Assembly: GCA_946800325.1 (NCBI GenBank)
Contig: OX326958.1
Span: forward strand, 30,425,314 to 30,489,313
DNA: 64,000 nt
Reading direction: 5' to 3'
From: Luzula sylvatica
Taxonomy: Eukaryota; Streptophyta; Magnoliopsida; Poales; Juncaceae
A program made the position numbers and the translations under genes. Below are positions 38,701 through 50,553 of this stretch, piece by piece. The notes under the pieces were generated by a model. The model worked only from the letters and a program-made list of their open reading frames with translations, made no database searches and was not told the origin of the DNA. The first letter of the stretch is position 1. Each line of letters begins with the position of its first letter.

Positions 38701-39545
38701 TCTGAAAAAACAGTAATTTGTGTGCGTTAGTGTTCTATTATTGAATTTTTTAGGAGAACAACAAAATTCAATATTTTTCTCGTGTAATAGTTCATTTTTG
38801 ACTTTTTTAAAAAAAAAAATAAGATACCAGATTTTTTTTTTTGATTGTGTTACATTTCAATTTTTTTACTTTGCTAATTTTTTTGAAAAAAATATAAATT
38901 TGTGTGTGTTAGTCTTCTATTATGGATTATTTTGATGACAACATGAAAATTGAGTATTTTTGTCGGGTAAAAGTACAATTTTGGCATTTTTTAGGAAACA
39001 TAGTATAATTGATTTTTTTAAGGTGTTAGACTTCACTTTTTGAATTTTAAGAAAATTTAAAAAAAATAGAAATTTGTGTGTGTTAGTCTTCTATTATGAA
39101 TTATTTTGAGGACAACATAAAAATTGAGCATATGTGTCGTGTACGAGTTTAATTTAGGCATTTTTTAGAAAAATAGGACAATTGATTTTTTTGAAGGTGT
39201 TAGAATTCACTTTTTTTCATTTTTAAGAAATGTTGGAATAAATAGAAATATGTGTGTATTAATCCTTTATTACGGAGTATTTTAAGGACATCATGAGAAT
39301 TAAGTATTTTTCTCCTTTCACAATTCAACTTTCACAAGTTTATAAAATAGGATAATTGATTTGTTTTGAAAGTATTACACATTATTTCTTGCATTTTTAA
39401 GAAATTTCTGAAAAAATAGAAATTTGATTGTGTTAGTGTCCTGTATTGAATTTTCTAGGACATCATAAAAATTAATTATTTTGCTCGTATAATAGTTCAA
39501 TTTTGCCATTTTTTCGAAAAATATGATGACAGATTTTTTTCGAAG
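32701..39545 (+). repeat. Satellite array, 9-monomer HOR (~1.58 kb), last unit 8-mer
   Basis: TTACGG anchors of the D type lie at 33130, 34710, 36289, 37871 and 39270. The spacings are 1580, 1579, 1582 and then 1399. The extra monomer comes from the A position: a hybrid with an A-type front and an AAGATAACAATTTTT/ACTCTTCAATTTTT back is followed by one with a TTTTATTGAATTTTTTTAGG front and an A-type back (GGATACC...GTTACATTTC). The last unit before the solo LTR returns to a single A monomer. Confidence 0.88.
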
Positions 39546-39550
39546 GTGTT
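39546..39550. repeat. Target site duplication GTGTT (left copy)
   Basis: This matches 41713-41717 on the other side of the solo LTR. Joining the flanks restores an uninterrupted E-type satellite monomer (...GAAGGTGTT + ACACTTCAC...). Confidence 0.9.
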
Positions 39551-41712
39551 TGATAACACGTAAAATAGGTCGTTTAAAAGTGTAAATTCAATCTCACGAG
39601 TTAATCAAAACAATTTATAAACAACTACTAGATTAGGCTAAGTAGAGGTTCGTTCCAAGGAAATTTTGCGTATAATCGAAATTGCAATTCAAGAATTATT
39701 TCTATTGATCCAGAGACTATAATATTTTGTCACAATCAAGATCTAAACTCTATAAAGCTCTGGTCAAAATTTCACTTTCACACACACAATGTTCGAATTT
39801 AAAAAATTTATTGATCACAAGGGTATTTTAGGCACAAATCAAATTCCAGAAAAATATAGATCGGAAAACAAGATCTCAAATTTGGCACAAAGATTCACAA
39901 TTTAATAATAAGAGAGAGAACAGAAGAATTTCACAGGGTTGATATTTCAGTAAAAAGTAATGAGCGAATTACAAATAGGTCACTGGAAGATCACGAAAAA
40001 GTCCAGAAAGTTTTTAGGTATAAATAGCAGTTTTCAACAAATCATATCAAATCGAAAATCAATCCAAAAAAGTTCAATCAAGTTTCTAATTGCAGTTTGA
40101 ATATAGATCTACAAGCACATGCAAGAATTGTATTTTTAACAGATCTACAAGTTCATGAATAATCAGGGACAAAAAGGTCCAGAACTGGATTTATACTAAT
40201 ATTACAGTTTAGTCCCTAACACAATGATTTTCTAAAATCCATATCAAATAGGAAATTTCAGAGAATTGATTGATTAAAATTATGTTTTTAAACTACAGAT
40301 CCAGATCTAAACAGTGAGATTGAGAAAGAATTACTTTTGACTTTGTTTCTATTTTAAATCGAATTATCAAAACAGCACAGAAAATTGAGTATATCACAAA
40401 GGAAAAATAGGAAAAATGCAAGAAAAATTCCACAAAAATTCTACAAATTATATCTATCAATATAGAACAAGTTCACAAAGAGATTTCGATCAGATCTAAC
40501 AATTCCTAATTAAAACACTAAATCTAGAGAAAGAAATACCGAAAAAAAGGGAATTCGAGTCCAAGAACGGATGTTGGCGAAGTCCTCGAGCCTTCACGCC
40601 GTGAGAGGAGATGAGAGGACGAGGAGAACAACTTTCTTCAGATTTGGGAGAGATTGGAGAGAGGAATAGCTCCTCGGAACGGCCTCGAAAACCGTGCAAG
40701 ACACGATTTCTTGGCAAAAGGGCTCAAAGATGAGCAAGGGAGCTCGAGATGCTCTAACAATGGAGTGGGGAAGAGGCTAAGACCTTACCTTCCCCAAGAA
40801 TGGAATGGTTGACCCAAGAGGTCCAAGGGTGAGTTGAGAGAGGAGTTTTGGGTGTCTTTTATAGGAGAAAAGAGGGGGAAACAATTTGAAAATTCCAGAT
40901 CTGAGAATTCCACTTGCATGAGTAGATAGAGCCACTTGTGCTGAATCCAACGGTCTAAACATCATCAAAATCGGTTAAGGGATGAGGGAGAAAACTCGAA
41001 AATACCCTTGAGGTTATTCTCCAAAGATTCAGAATAATTCATCTTTAATTCATCCGAAATTCTGCACAGAAATTCGTTCTTCTCAATTTCATCAGGAATT
41101 GGAGAGAGGGAGTCACAGGCTGTGCAGCTTTTTTTTCTCTTAAACACGGAACTGGAGGGTGCAGTTATTATACAAATGGAGAGGAGGTACGAGCGCAAGG
41201 CTCCAACCCATTCAGTTTGAACTACCCAGTTCGATTCTCTGTGATATTTCTCGTGTGGCCGATCGTGTAATGGAACGGATAAAGAGAGAGTATGGTACTG
41301 TAGCGCAGGTCACAAGATCGTGATTCCACAGAGAATCCGGGAAACAGTAATCGTTGACTGGTCTTTGGTTGATTTGCTGCGTCTATTCCCGTGCAGATTT
41401 ACGTGTGTCAGATTCATCATGAAATGAGTCATTTTTGACCCGGTTGAAGTAAAAGCTCGATTTCTCTCTCATCCTTCCGTCAAATATCTACATATTATAT
41501 ATCAAATCGACCGGCTCGACGAGAGGAATCCATCTACACCATTGGTTCTGCGATATTTTGCACTTTTCACCTGACATTAATACAAAAACACAATTTAAAG
41601 TATTTAATCTCAATATATTGGAATTATGAATATTTCTTATACTTTAATCATATTTATGTGTTTAAATTCTATATTTTATACTTGTAAAAAGTGATGAAAA
41701 ATCCCCTTATCA
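39551..41712 (-). mobile_element. 2,162-bp solo LTR inserted in the satellite
   Basis: The element begins TGATAACACG and ends CCCTTATCA (TGATAA/TTATCA inverted tips) and is bounded by the 5-bp duplication GTGTT. A minus-strand TATA box (CTATAAAAG, plus 40856-40864), followed by a GC-richer stretch (40540-40830), gives it the U3-R-U5 look of an LTR read on minus. No internal LTR pair, primer site or protease/RT motif was found, so a solo LTR left by LTR-LTR recombination is the best reading. The long LTR and TGAT ends suggest a Ty3/gypsy family with large LTRs; that is an inference. ORFs inside are short and unrecognised. Confidence 0.75.
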
Positions 41713-41940
41713 GTGTTACACTTCACTTTTTGTATTTTTCAGAATTTTTTGAAAAAATATAAATTTGTGTGTGTTAGTCTTCAATTAAGGAATTTTTTTG
41801 GAGATCATCAAAATTAAATATTTTGCTCGTGTAAGAGATCAATTTTAGCATTTTAAGAAAAATATGATAATTGATTTTAATTAAGGTGTTGGACTTCACT
41901 TTATGCATTTTTATGAAATTTTTGAAAAAATAGAAATTTG
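41713..41940 (+). repeat. Satellite remnant between two insertions
   Basis: This is the rest of the interrupted E-type monomer followed by one F-type monomer (TTAGTCTTCAATTAAGGAAT). The F monomer is cut at its end by the copia insertion, and its last five bases (ATTTG) are that element's target duplication. Confidence 0.9.
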
Positions 41941-42905
41941 TGTTGGGGAATAAAGGCCTGGTCCGATTCCCCGATTCCCGAGATCACGCCACGACTTCGA
42001 GGGTACGATGCAGTAGAAGGACAGATTCATACCGGTGCAAAATTGATTGCACTCGAAGGGTTGATCGCTGCCTTCTATCTCCTGTCACGTTGGTGACAAT
42101 CCGCGCGTCCCACACCACGCGTCTTTCACCGTTCGTTGACTTCGCCGATTCGCTTGATTTCGTCTCCGACTGAATTCACGCGTCCGAATCGATCACAACT
42201 GAAAGAGCCTCAGATGTTGCTCCTCTACGTGTATCCACCTTGAGTCGCAAGACGTCGGTCACGGATGCACCTGCCTAGACGATGCACCGGTGAACTTGCT
42301 CGATCGAATTGATTCTCTATCTCTCTCTCTTAGCATCCTTTCACTCACAAAAGATCAAATATGAATTTGCTCTTTTCTCTTGTGTTTTGGGTAGAATAAT
42401 TCTGTATGAATTAGCATAGGGATGAGAGAGAAAGTATCCTATTTATATCTAATAGGATTAGGATTAGCCAAAACGCATGTATATCCAATATACATCCTTT
42501 CACACAGAAAAGTGCATGAACCTGTTCAGTAATCTGTCCAGACGAAATTGATAAATTTCTCTGACAGAAAATCAATCAACATGAAAGTTGTAGATAATAT
42601 TATTATCTACACAACCCAATTTGGCCCAGCCCAATTGGAATTCGTATGCAAAAGTTATGACTGTTTTACTAACTGTATGTCATACTGTTGCACCCTTTCG
42701 GTATTTCAAAGAAACGACACTTATACTTCGTTCATATGAAATAAATTTCTACATGAATGTTATAGATAATCTAATTATCTATCTTACCCAATTTGAACCA
42801 TTCAAATCGGATTTTCCTACTGAAAGTTATGGCTACGAATGTACGACTACATTCGTTTATCCTTATGTACACTTTTACGGTTGATCCGAAACTGTATTTC
42901 TTTCA
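41941..42905 (-). repeat. 3' LTR of the copia element (965 bp)
   Basis: On minus it starts TGAAAGAAATACAG and ends CCCCAACA. A TATA-type box (GATATAAATAG) lies around 42440-42449. Compared with the other LTR it lacks 30 bp right after GGGGA; the missing piece is bounded by GGAATA in the longer copy, which suggests a small deletion between short repeats. It contains two copies of the 172-bp-spaced palindrome repeat (42591 and 42763). Confidence 0.92.
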
Positions 42906-42916
42906 GTCTCCCACTC
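42906..42916 (-). other. Polypurine tract of the copia element
   Basis: The minus strand reads GAGTGGGAGAC directly before the 3' LTR's TGAAAG. This is the usual position and composition of the plus-strand primer tract for reverse transcription. Confidence 0.75.
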
Positions 42917-43973
42917 AATTTCAGATCTACCTAAAAGGTACTCATGCATATCCAATATGCACGATTTTAGAGAATATAGCTCGCGTATCAAATACCAAGC
43001 TATGCACATCCTATGTGCCAATTTTATGATCAAGCCCGACTTAGTACGACTCGTTGTGTGACCATGTAGGTTCGATTAACGATGGCAGTAGGTTGTTTCC
43101 AATGCCTACAAGCTCATGAGCGGGATCTAGTCACTCCATCATAGCTACCCATGTTAAACGAATAATGATTGTGATCATTGTGCCTATCTCGAATAGCGGT
43201 TACTAGTTCTCTTGTTTGCGATATCCGTTAATCAAAAGGCATGGTTATAGTCATCCTTATAATTTGATTAACTATACTTATTCCCCGATTCCGAGTTGAT
43301 TTAACAAATTTCAATCAATATTAACCATTAATATCATTGACTCTGGCCAGAGATTTCGTTAATCGACTCCTCGGCAAACGTACTAGTGTACGCGTTCAGT
43401 CTATTCCCTTGTAATAGTAATGCTTCTCTCTTAAGCAAGCTGATCCGCGACTAGGGATGTTTAGAAATGACACTTTAAGTGTGACGGTTTTGCTGCACAT
43501 GGTCCTCAACCATGTCGACGTCCACACAAGTTCAAATCAAGGTTCATGTAACAATCATATTACACAACCCAGCACACAGTTTTCATATAAGGTGAATGCA
43601 TATTAATTTAAGTAAACAAAATTTTTAAAAGGGATGCATTCATATGGACTAAGTATTTGGGTGATACAACGTTTACCTATGGGTATCTCCATACCCATAA
43701 CCTGCGAGGACTATCGTATTAGATAACTACACTCTACTCTCTTCTTCCTCCTCTAGGTATCTCCATACCCATAGTCATCGCATGACAGTCACGCGCGACT
43801 AGAGAGAGCGGTTTTGTAAACGGGTCCGCACGTTCCCGCTAGTGTTAATCATCATCAGGATTGGAACATTTCCAATACCTACGATCACATCTTTTCACAA
43901 AATTTCATGGATCAAATGAAATTTTCTGAGTATTGGCTAGAAGTGGTTGTGACCTCGGCATTTTTGGCTTGTA
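42917..43973 (-). other. Copia 3' internal region, no frame left
   Basis: This stretch lies between RNase H and the polypurine tract. No motif was recognised. A perfect 9-bp inverted repeat (TATGGGTAT/ATACCCATA, 4-nt loop) sits at 43678-43699, and part of it recurs at 43757-43779 (GGTATCTCCATACCCATA). Confidence 0.5.
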
Positions 43974-44190
43974 CTATTGCGTCTCACGCAATAAACAACC
44001 ATAAATCCGATAACTCGTGACTACTAGAGTTTGGTCATGTATCCTTGATCCATACCACTTCCTTTTGCGATTAATAACCGCAATATACTCGCCTCCGTAA
44101 ATAGAATCATAAACTATCGGTCTTGTGGAACCTTTCCACATAACCGTGTTTTCATTTAAGCAAAACATGTGCACACTTTGTGATCGAAAG
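43974..44190 (-). pseudogene. Copia RNase H remnant
   Basis: The minus frame contains FCLNENTVMWKGSTRP, then DSIYGGEYIAV. These match the copia RNase H signature (G-Y-x-F-x-L-N-x-x-x-x-x-W-x-S, then A-D-S-x-x-x-A-E-Y-I-A). Key acidic positions D and E persist, but the surroundings are eroded and the frame is open for only 66 aa. Confidence 0.75.
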
Positions 44191-45250
44191 TCGTGCTACA
44201 TATTTGGACGTGCTTAATCTTTGGAAACTGTTGTTTGTTATAACTCTTTATAACCAACACGTCCTCCACACCATTATAGATAATTAATCCTGAATTCTTT
44301 CGCAAAGTATTCAAGGATAAACTTCACCTCTATCAATACAAATCCCGATGGGTTTAAATATACATAACCATTATGTATATATTTGTATAACCATTATACA
44401 TTCACAAGAGTTAGTCTCATGTAATCAAATTACATTCAAACTCATGTGATTCCCATGAATTTTATTGACGGTGAACTAGACGCTATATTTTTATGACAGA
44501 TAGCCAGATACATATCATGACAGATATAATAGATCCTAACATCAAATGTAAGGCATCATATTATTACTTTTCGCGCTGCTTGATGTCTCACATCGAGCCG
44601 TTGAAAATTTCTGCCATTCGACATTTCGATTTAACTCCTCCAAGGTGTTTACATGTTGAAAACCATTTTCAACAATATGTCGATATATGTGCTATAACAT
44701 AGAACGAGGAACTTCTTAGATCTATCCTATAGATCTTCACGCTTAATTCATAAGCGGTCTCGTCTAAATCCTTTGTCGTTACAAGAAATATAACGCAGCT
44801 CCCACTAACCTTCATGTGTACACAAAGTTTCCATTCGTTTCGACAATTTTATAACAGTTTATAATTTTGTCAAAACGAATATTCCAATTCCGAGAAGCTT
44901 TCTCTAATCCATCATATGGATCGTTAAAGCGTGCATATCTTATCCCCGATTCTTATGAATCGACAAAACCGTAAGGTTGTGTCAAGTACACATCCTTTCA
45001 TAAAATTTCTGTCAAGAAATTCGGTTTTGACATCCATTTTGCCACATCACGTAGTCATAATACGCGACCATGGCAAGCAGAATTTCGAGAATGGGAAAGC
45101 ATGGCAACAAGCGAAAACGTTTCTTCATAGTCCGACTATGAATTGCATGAAACTCTTCGCAAAAAGCCTCGCTTTACATATATGCGTATTCCTATCCATG
45201 TCGGTTCTTCATCTTGAAAAACCCACTCACATTTCACGGGTCTAACCCAG
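44191..45250 (-). pseudogene. Copia reverse transcriptase remnant
   Basis: At 45186-45245 the minus strand reads VRPVKCEWVFQDEEPTW, matching the start of copia RT (P-x-x-x-K-W-V-F-K). Farther on I could not follow a single frame or find an intact Y-V-D-D box, so the domain is assigned by its start motif and by position between INT and RNase H. Confidence 0.6.
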
Positions 45251-45983
45251 AAAGTAATGAAATCAAGTTCTGAACTTGATAATTTACAAGGATCGAATCT
45301 CAGATTTCATGACACCATGTCACGTGGAATCAACTTTTCATAGCATCCTTGTAGGATATCGAATCATCATATGATTTCGATCTATCATCATTAGTCTCGA
45401 TAAATCCGTATTTACCGGCTTATGATATAGCCTACTTGATCTGCGAAAAATTCCTTTGTGTGTTCGACTTGCGTTCATCAACTCTTGATGAAGCCATGTC
45501 AACTTTCATCGGTACAATGTTCATTTTCAAATCACGAACTATTTCGAGATTTATTCTACTCCCACTAGCCCGCATAGAGATAAATGGCACCAAGTTCCAA
45601 ACTTGTGCGCATCTAGTCCTCCTCCAAGAAGGCATCTCTTCGAGCCACGAAAATCTCATTTTCGTCGGGACGTTAGAATTAATACCTTTTAGTTTCCTTA
45701 AGGATAAACGAACAATTTTCAGATTTGGGATTGAGTTTAATCGAAACAAATTTCGAAATATACCCACATCCTAAAATATGTACAAGTGACAACTTCGGAA
45801 CCATTCCGATCCATATCTCATATGGCGTCTTTTGTACCAATTAGAAGGTTTATGGTTCATATCTTATATGCAACCATTCATTAGTGCCGCTGTCTCAAGG
45901 GCGTATCCCCAAAACATTTTTGGGAGATCCTATTGACTTATCATTTATCGATCCATGTCCAACATGCGTTCATTTCCTCTTTT
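45251..45983 (-). pseudogene. Copia integrase remnant with in-frame stops
   Basis: The minus strand reads KRGNERMLDMDR, stop (TAA), MISQ, stop (TAG), DLPKMFWGYALETAALMN. The first-to-last order is that of the copia integrase core end (R-x-L-L-D-M-x-R-S-M-M ... W-G-Y-A-L-E-T-A-A). Next come KTPYEIWIGMVPKLS and ILGCG (family: K-T-P-Y-E-x-W-x-G ... W-G-C), KLNPKSENCSFILKETKR, and NEIFVARRDAFLEED before a TAG near 45613. The protein is clearly dead, but the alignment is unambiguous over about 120 residues. Confidence 0.85.
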
Positions 45984-47815
45984 CGGACACATCTCAATGT
46001 TCCAAAGAAAGGCAATCGTGAAACGATTCCACAATCATAAATGATCATCAATATTCATAACTCAAATATCGCCCCTTCGATCCTATCGAAAGGTTTAGCT
46101 CAAATACTCGCCTTCTCGATCCTATCGAAAAGCTTTGATTTTCTTGCTTAGTTGATTTCGTATTTCGTTTTTGAAACTATATGAACCTTTCAAAAATCTC
46201 CGTTTCGGCACGCATTAAATAGATATTTTCATATCTACTTGAACCGTCCAAAAACGTAACAAAATACCGATAGCCTCCTCTTGCCTCGGAACTTATCGGA
46301 ACATCTACATGTGAATGTAAGTTCCAATAATTCGTTGGATCTTTCTCCAACCTTTGGAGAATGATGCCCTTTGTCGTCTTGCCTAATAAATAAGTATCGC
46401 ATTAATCAATCGAATCTAATTCGAATGATTCTAGCAATCCATCATATGGAATCTAGATACGCGAATCTCGTTTATATGGCCAAGACGGCAATGCCAAAAG
46501 AAGCAATCAACTACTAGGTTTAATCCTCCCCGGATTTCACCATTTTTGAGTCATTAGTTTGGACAACTCCTTGTCCGAACTTTCTGTTTGGAAAACATTT
46601 TCCCAAAATACCCTTAGACATACATTTCTTTCGATCCCGCTTTTGAATTACAAGGACATCCACGCATCTATATGCATTGGATTCCTCGGATACTCTGAGC
46701 ATCTCCAATTCAAATTTAAATCGCATCATATGCAATTTCGGGATCGACTTATCTATCGAATGCATATGATATTCGGTCACGAAGATCAAATCTCGTACCA
46801 TCAACACACGAGTGTTAATCAAAGACCCATAAGGCGTCTCAAAATTAACCTACTCTTTGAGCAGCATCGAACCATTCAACGCGCTCTAGCTCTTGAAACT
46901 ATTTCATGAGCGTTGTGTTTTACTTTCATATACACCAGAATTCTCAAAACAATTTTGAGAAATTTGCTTCTATACATGCCACCACAAGGCACGTAATATC
47001 GTTCGATTCCTTCTTAAAGTTTATCGAACCCGGCTTTCTCTAAAGCCATAGCATTGAGCCCCGAATCTACCATTTCCGTGTCCAACACGTTCATTTAAGT
47101 CTAAGAACTATTCTTTGACTATCAAGGTTAATAACGGTAATTCCGGCCCAAAAGCCATCTATCATATCGATCTCATCGATATATTTGGTGTTGCTTGAAA
47201 ACGTAATTTTAAACGGATGATGAAGATTAACTCCTAACCGTGCGTACTTAATCTATATGCTTATATGATGAATATATGAATGTGTTATTTTTATCGAATC
47301 GATAACCCTCATACCGATACGGGACTCCAAGTCCATAACACTCAAGACCCATATTTTACGATCCTCCCACAAGTTGCTTTGGCAGCCGAGTGGGATCTCG
47401 CTATTTAGGTAGGATTATATCCAATCGCATCCAATGCGACTCTCGAACCTTTATAGGATTTCGGTGATGGATCGTATCCTATACAATCCCAGTTCCGTGT
47501 GTGCATCCTATCTATGCCCCGAACTTCCAATCAAGTCGGCTTTGGCCTCAACCCTTACTGGCTTGAACGGTTAAGTCACAACCATACTCATCATATCGTT
47601 CAAATAAACTACTAATAAGTCGGCCTTGGCCTTAACCCTTATCAGTCCCTATTTAACGCTTGCCACCCCGTCGATGACTACAATAACCCATGTCGGCTTT
47701 GGCCTTAACCCATGTGAGACGTAGTACCGATCATAGTGGTTGTGAATATGGAAGGCATTTCCATGACTTAAATATTATGAGGGATCATGCCATTGCATGT
47801 TTCTAAATTCGTGAC
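45984..47815 (-). other. Copia gag/protease-side internal region, eroded
   Basis: No intact gag zinc knuckle or protease motif was found. Near the left boundary of the nested LTR there are three spaced copies of a GTCGGCTTTGGCCTTAACCC-type repeat, at 47533, 47617 and 47691. Position in the element suggests gag or protease coding origin; this is an inference. Confidence 0.5.
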
Positions 47816-50548
47816 TGATGAACTCGAAAATTTAGGTGTCGTTTATAATAAATGAGATGTATTTATTTCCTAATTACGAGTATCAAAAATTGTATCTATA
47901 ATTTCCTAAACTTGAATGAAATTAAGTAGTAAAAGAGCAAGTAAAGGGTTATCGTTCGCAAGGAGATGTGGCCTCGATTCAAATTGATATATTCAACATA
48001 TATTTTTCACAATTAATATTGATTCACAAGCAAGTTATATTGATGTTCAAGGAATGTATATAAAAAATAAAAATGAAAGAGTGTGGATGAGAAAAAGAGT
48101 GGCAAAACAAGATCGAAAAGAAAAAGAGAAAAGAAAAGATCGAATGAGAATCAAGAAAATAAAATCGAAAAATGGTAAACAAAACTTCGCTTCCCTTGAT
48201 GTGAAAAATCGGGGAATATGATATCTCAATTAATCGAATCATTTAGAAATATCTCGAAACTAAAATCATTTGCAAGGGTGATGAATTAATTATATACCAA
48301 TTAATCATCACAAAATTCACGAATGAAAAATAAGATTTATTTAAGTGTTTATAAACCAAATACTCAAATTAATCAAAATTCGATTCACGAAAACCTTACT
48401 CAAATCGATCAAATAATCATAAACCATTATTGATTAATTTGAGTATCAAAACGATGAGATAAAAAATTAGGAAAAATTATTATAAACCAATTAAATTCCC
48501 TAATTAATTTCCAATTAATAAAACACGATTGTTTTAATAGCAAGATGTATTATATCATTAAAAACTCAATTTCCAAATTGATCAACTAATTAAAATATCA
48601 ATATCCCCCTAATGAAATTACTCCCTTTTCATGACCAAGAATTCAACAAGTTTTATCAAGAAAGATCGTAAAAAAATACCCATGTAAGTTTTATACAAAC
48701 TCACTTTAGTTTGGAAATTATTTAATCAATAACTCTTTGGGTACACATTCAAATCTTCCTTATCAAAACTCTACTAAAAAATTCCCCAAAAACCAGGAAT
48801 AGAAACCTGTCTCTTATAAACCAAGAAAGCAGGAACTAGTATTTGAAATCAATCAAAAACCGAGAAAGTACAGTCCAGAAATCAAATCCCACAGTTACTC
48901 TAGAATTCTTTACATGCAATTATGTCAAATTAATGTAATTCTATCAATAGCACACAGAATAATTGCAAGGAAAGAAATACAACCGAGAAAAGCTGAAGGA
49001 GGAGGAAGTACGAGTTGGAGCTTCAATTCTCTTCACCAGAGTCTCGATCCGTGCCCTTCGTCTTCTCCCTTGCTACTAGACTGCGCGATGGAGACTTCCC
49101 AGAGGCGCTAGCTTCGTCAGAATTTCAGCACTTCTTGATTTCGATCTCAGGTTGAGAAATTGATGACCGAAGTTGGAGTTTGGGGTCCAGAAGTGGTTAA
49201 TGATGCGAGATTTGAAGTGAGGAGGGAAGAAGGAAGGTGTTTGAGGTCTGAACAGAACTTCAAAAGTGCTTCAATGGCGGTTTAAGTTCTGGCCAGATCA
49301 ACGAGGTGGAGAATGGAGAAATTGGTGAATTGTAGAGGTGAATTGAGGAAGGAGGGAGCTCGAGAGAGCCCCCTTGAGGGTGTTAATGGCGATAGAAGAA
49401 TGGATAATGGCTGATCCAGATCTCGTTCTATTTATAACCGAATTGGATCGCAATTCAGTGGAATTCATCCAATTGTAGAGGAATTGGAGGTCAAGTGGGC
49501 CCCACGATGCTGTTAGAAGAGAGAGAGATGAGACTTGAAACGAGTCCAAGTTGTTACGCGATCTGCCGAGGTGGTGTTGATGCGACGATGATGATCGTAA
49601 GGTCCAGGAGAGTGCCACGATGGCAATCCGAGGGGGAAGAGTTCAATCCTTAAGAGGGAATGATCGTGTGCTTCGATCCGGATCGAAATCCGACGCTCAA
49701 TCGAGTTGTTTCCACGGATCGAGTTCGGTTTCTCAAGATTTACGCTCAACAGACCTGTTTGGCAAGTTGGAGAAGACGAGAGTCTGTTCTCCATTTTCAT
49801 TCGTTACTGGAGGGTCCAGTGAGGAGTTTCACGTTGCTTCTGAAGAAACAAATTCTGAAGGGAGGCGTCCAGTGAATGGGTTAATGGAGGTATGTATCAA
49901 GTTGTTATGCTCGTTTCCCATTGGCTGACAAACACTCGATTCTGATTGGCTCTTGGATCTGTGCTCTGGCCTGGGATTGGCCAACCAGTTAATGGGTCTG
50001 AGGATTTTCTGTGGCAACCTTAGTGTAGAGTTTGTGTAATGAAGACAATTTGAGAGAGGATGAGATCTCATCAGCGTGGCTTACACGAGCTAGTATCCAC
50101 ACACGATCAGGGGCATCTTGAGAGTTGTAAAGTTCGAATCTTTTCGTGTAATGAATCAACTTTGACCCGTATGTGGTCTTTGGTACAGTGAGTTGAGGAT
50201 CTGGGTCGTTATAAGTAGCTGCGCTGGTTCTGGTGTGGTCATTCGTGTAGGGGATCGCACTTGAATTGTTTTCTGACCCGTTTCACAAAATCTCATGTAA
50301 CTTCTTTCTCCTTCCTCCAAATTGCATGATCTTCATATCGAAAGCGCTCGTCTCGATGAGACGAACGTAACCGTGAGCTTGGATTTGGAAAATGTGGTAT
50401 TTTTAACCTGAAATAACACAAAAACCTTCATTAAAGTAATTTCATCACGAAATGTTTAATACAAAGATTATAGCATCATTTTGTGTTTATATATTATTTA
50501 ATTTCCTTGTTTTAATACTAAAATATGTGTCAAAATACGCTCATATCA
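47816..50548 (-). mobile_element. 2,733-bp solo LTR nested in the copia element
   Basis: The element begins TGATGAACTCG, ends CTCATATCA and is flanked by GTGAC on both sides (47811-47815 and 50549-50553). A minus-strand TATA box (TTATAAATAG, around 49428-49437) precedes a GC-richer segment. The ends and early sequence resemble the solo LTR at 39551-41712 (TGAT-AAC-CG-AAAAT-AGGT-GTTT at the left end; TTCGTTC or ATCGTTC, then AAGGA, soon after), so the two belong to related families. It contains no RT or integrase motifs. The ORFs inside (for example 49298-49618 and 49620-49928) have no recognisable domains. Confidence 0.75.
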
Positions 50549-50553
50549 GTGAC

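Noticed and set aside
45436..45774. 112-aa plus-strand ORF
   Set aside because: It is antisense to the copia integrase remnant, whose minus-strand motifs are clear.
49298..49928. ORFs of about 100 aa inside the nested solo LTR
   Set aside because: They fall in the GC-richer LTR segment and lack any known domain. A captured gene was considered but there is no protein-level evidence.
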